Origin: Streptomyces mirabilis
GTDB taxonomy: Bacteria > Actinomycetota > Actinomycetes > Streptomycetales > Streptomycetaceae
Assembly: GCF_039503195.1 (NCBI RefSeq)
Contig: NZ_JBCJKP010000001.1
Span: forward strand, 8,494,001 to 8,558,000
Reading direction: 5' to 3'
Length of the DNA stretch: 64,000 bases
Position 1 is the stretch's first letter, and every line of letters starts with the position of its first letter. Both the position numbers and the translations under genes were made by a program. The notes under the pieces were generated by a model. That model worked only from the letters and a program-made list of their open reading frames with translations, did not search any database and was not told the DNA's origin. Below are positions 63,161 to 64,000 of this stretch, in pieces.

Positions 63161-63865
63161 ATGAGCAAGGCCGATGACGCCAAGAACCTGATCCAGCAGG
63201 CTTTCGACAAGGCGTTGGTCGCCCAGCAGCCGCTGGCGAGGAAGAACGTCGAGCGCCTGCGGCGAGTCCACCCCGAGGACACTCCACAGGAGCTGATCCG
63301 CCGGTTGGACCGGTACTACCTCACCGGCATCACCGCGTCCGGAGGAGCATCCGGCGCGGCAGGAGTCGTGCCCGGCGCCGGGATACCGGCGGCTCTGGCC
63401 GATGCCATGCTCTTCACCGAAGCGTCAGTGCTCTACACGCTGTCGCTGGCCGAGGTTCACGGCCTGCACCCTGAGGATCTTGAACGACGCAGACTCTTGG
63501 TCCTGACCGTCCTACTCGGCGACGGAGCGAAGAAGGCCTTGGACAAAACCATCGGGCGCACCGGCCCATATTGGGCGCGGCGCATCGTCAGTGCGATCCC
63601 GATGAGCGCTATCAACAAGGCCAACAACGTGTTGGGTCCGCGGTTCATCACCAAGTACGGGACCAAGCAAGGGGTCCTGGTGCTGAGTAAACAGGTGCCA
63701 CTCGGTATCGGTGCCGCGCTCGGGGCCGGCGGCAACCATGTCTTCGGGCGACTGACGATCAAGTCCGCACGCACCATCTTCGGAGAGCCCCCGTCGAGCT
63801 GGGACGGCGATGGTCGTGAGGACGAGATGCCTCTCGGTTCTGGCTCGGGGGATACAACTCTGTAA
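63161..63865 (+). CDS. EcsC-like membrane-associated protein
   Basis: A 234-residue protein. Residues about 55-85 are glycine-rich and hydrophobic (GITASGGASGAAGVVPGAGI), followed by YTLSLAEVHGLHPEDLERRRLLVLTVLLGDG and late GIGAALGAGGNHVFGRLTI. This order (N-terminal helix, Gly-rich loop, YxLxLxEVHG helix) resembles EcsC-family proteins; the assignment is tentative. The ATG follows TGAGAGGACC, a fair ribosome binding site. The 266-bp stretch upstream (62895-63160) shows no gene. Confidence 0.55.
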   Translation: MSKADDAKNLIQQAFDKALVAQQPLARKNVERLRRVHPEDTPQELIRRLDRYYLTGITASGGASGAAGVVPGAGIPAALADAMLFTEASVLYTLSLAEVHGLHPEDLERRRLLVLTVLLGDGAKKALDKTIGRTGPYWARRIVSAIPMSAINKANNVLGPRFITKYGTKQGVLVLSKQVPLGIGAALGAGGNHVFGRLTIKSARTIFGEPPSSWDGDGREDEMPLGSGSGDTTL

Positions 63866-63881
63866 GCGTCGCCTCGATGTT

Positions 63882-63952
63882 CAAGCCCGTGGATTTTCGT
63901 GATCGGTTGCGCAGGGAACAACCGTGACCACGAAGATCCGCGGGCTGCTTGC
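63882..63952. repeat. Long imperfect inverted repeat at the right edge
   Basis: CAAGCCCGTGGATTTTCGTG-ATCGGTTG pairs with CAACCGTGACCACGAAGATC-CGCGGGCTGCTTG across an 8-10 nt centre. Most mismatches are G-U compatible, so an RNA stem of over 25 bp forms. It ends 17 bp after the EcsC-like stop. It could be that gene's terminator or an insertion-sequence end. Confidence 0.55.
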
Positions 63953-64000
63953 GTCTGGATCACCCACACCCCAGATCCCTCCCGCACAGTGACTTGGTGA

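Overview
The window is high-GC actinobacterial chromosome, almost certainly Streptomyces. The evidence is the very high third-position GC, frequent GTG starts and ATGA stop/start overlaps, a DUF397 / Scr1-type HTH / HATPase trio, an F420-type LLM oxidoreductase, and the family-level similarity of nearly every protein to streptomycete genes. All identifications come from reading the sequence; no search was run.

Left part (1-23.8 kb, all +): an oxalate/formate-antiporter-type MFS carrier with its one-helix partner; a KAS III enzyme; an FCD-type GntR regulator; then a carbohydrate cluster made of a ROK regulator, an RbsA-type ATPase, a permease, a Tat/lipoprotein binding protein, a Gfo/Idh/MocA oxidoreductase, a TIM-barrel isomerase, and two secreted proteins (a quinoprotein-type sugar dehydrogenase with PKD and carbohydrate-binding modules, and a ThuA-DUF1080 fusion). 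A strong terminator separates this from a tightly coupled ebo-type operon (inositol-phosphate-synthase-like protein, UbiA prenyltransferase, TIM-barrel protein, EboA, TatD-like EboB, EboE, EboF-like phosphodiesterase) and a Tat-exported isomerase.

Middle part (24-37.8 kb): a minus-strand oxalate operon (oxc, frc, ADP-forming acyl-CoA ligase, two OFA-type carriers) diverges from a sucC/sucD-like pair and an aldehyde dehydrogenase. A palindrome between oxc and sucC resembles a site upstream of the GntR gene, so that regulator may control oxalate use. An LLM oxidoreductase / MarR divergent pair and tRNA-Leu(GAG) close this part.

Accessory part (37.8-59 kb): directly after the tRNA terminator lies a mobile-looking region. 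It contains a translationally coupled pair of a tyrosine-recombinase-like protein (catalytic motif eroded) and a large protein with a possible DDE/RNase H-like triad, a divergent small HTH protein, unusual palindromes, a winged-helix protein, an IclR regulator, a Nudix-like protein, a dead IS4-family transposase, the 3-prime half of a group II intron, a SUFU-domain protein, an ISL3 scar and a truncated helical-repeat gene. It leads into a ~12-kb defence-like locus: an HTH-MTase-TRD fusion methylase (-) divergent from two Ser/Thr kinases, a DrmD-type SNF2 helicase and a 1428-residue Eco57I/PglX/DrmMI-type methylase (+). The set combines Pgl/BREX-like and DISARM-like parts without DrmA/B/C or PglY/Z, and is the best candidate here for an uncharacterised system. 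Two of its transcription units share an upstream motif.

Right part (59-64 kb): a DUF397 / Scr1-HTH / HATPase developmental-regulator trio, a CoiA-like protein, an EcsC-like protein and a hairpin at the edge.
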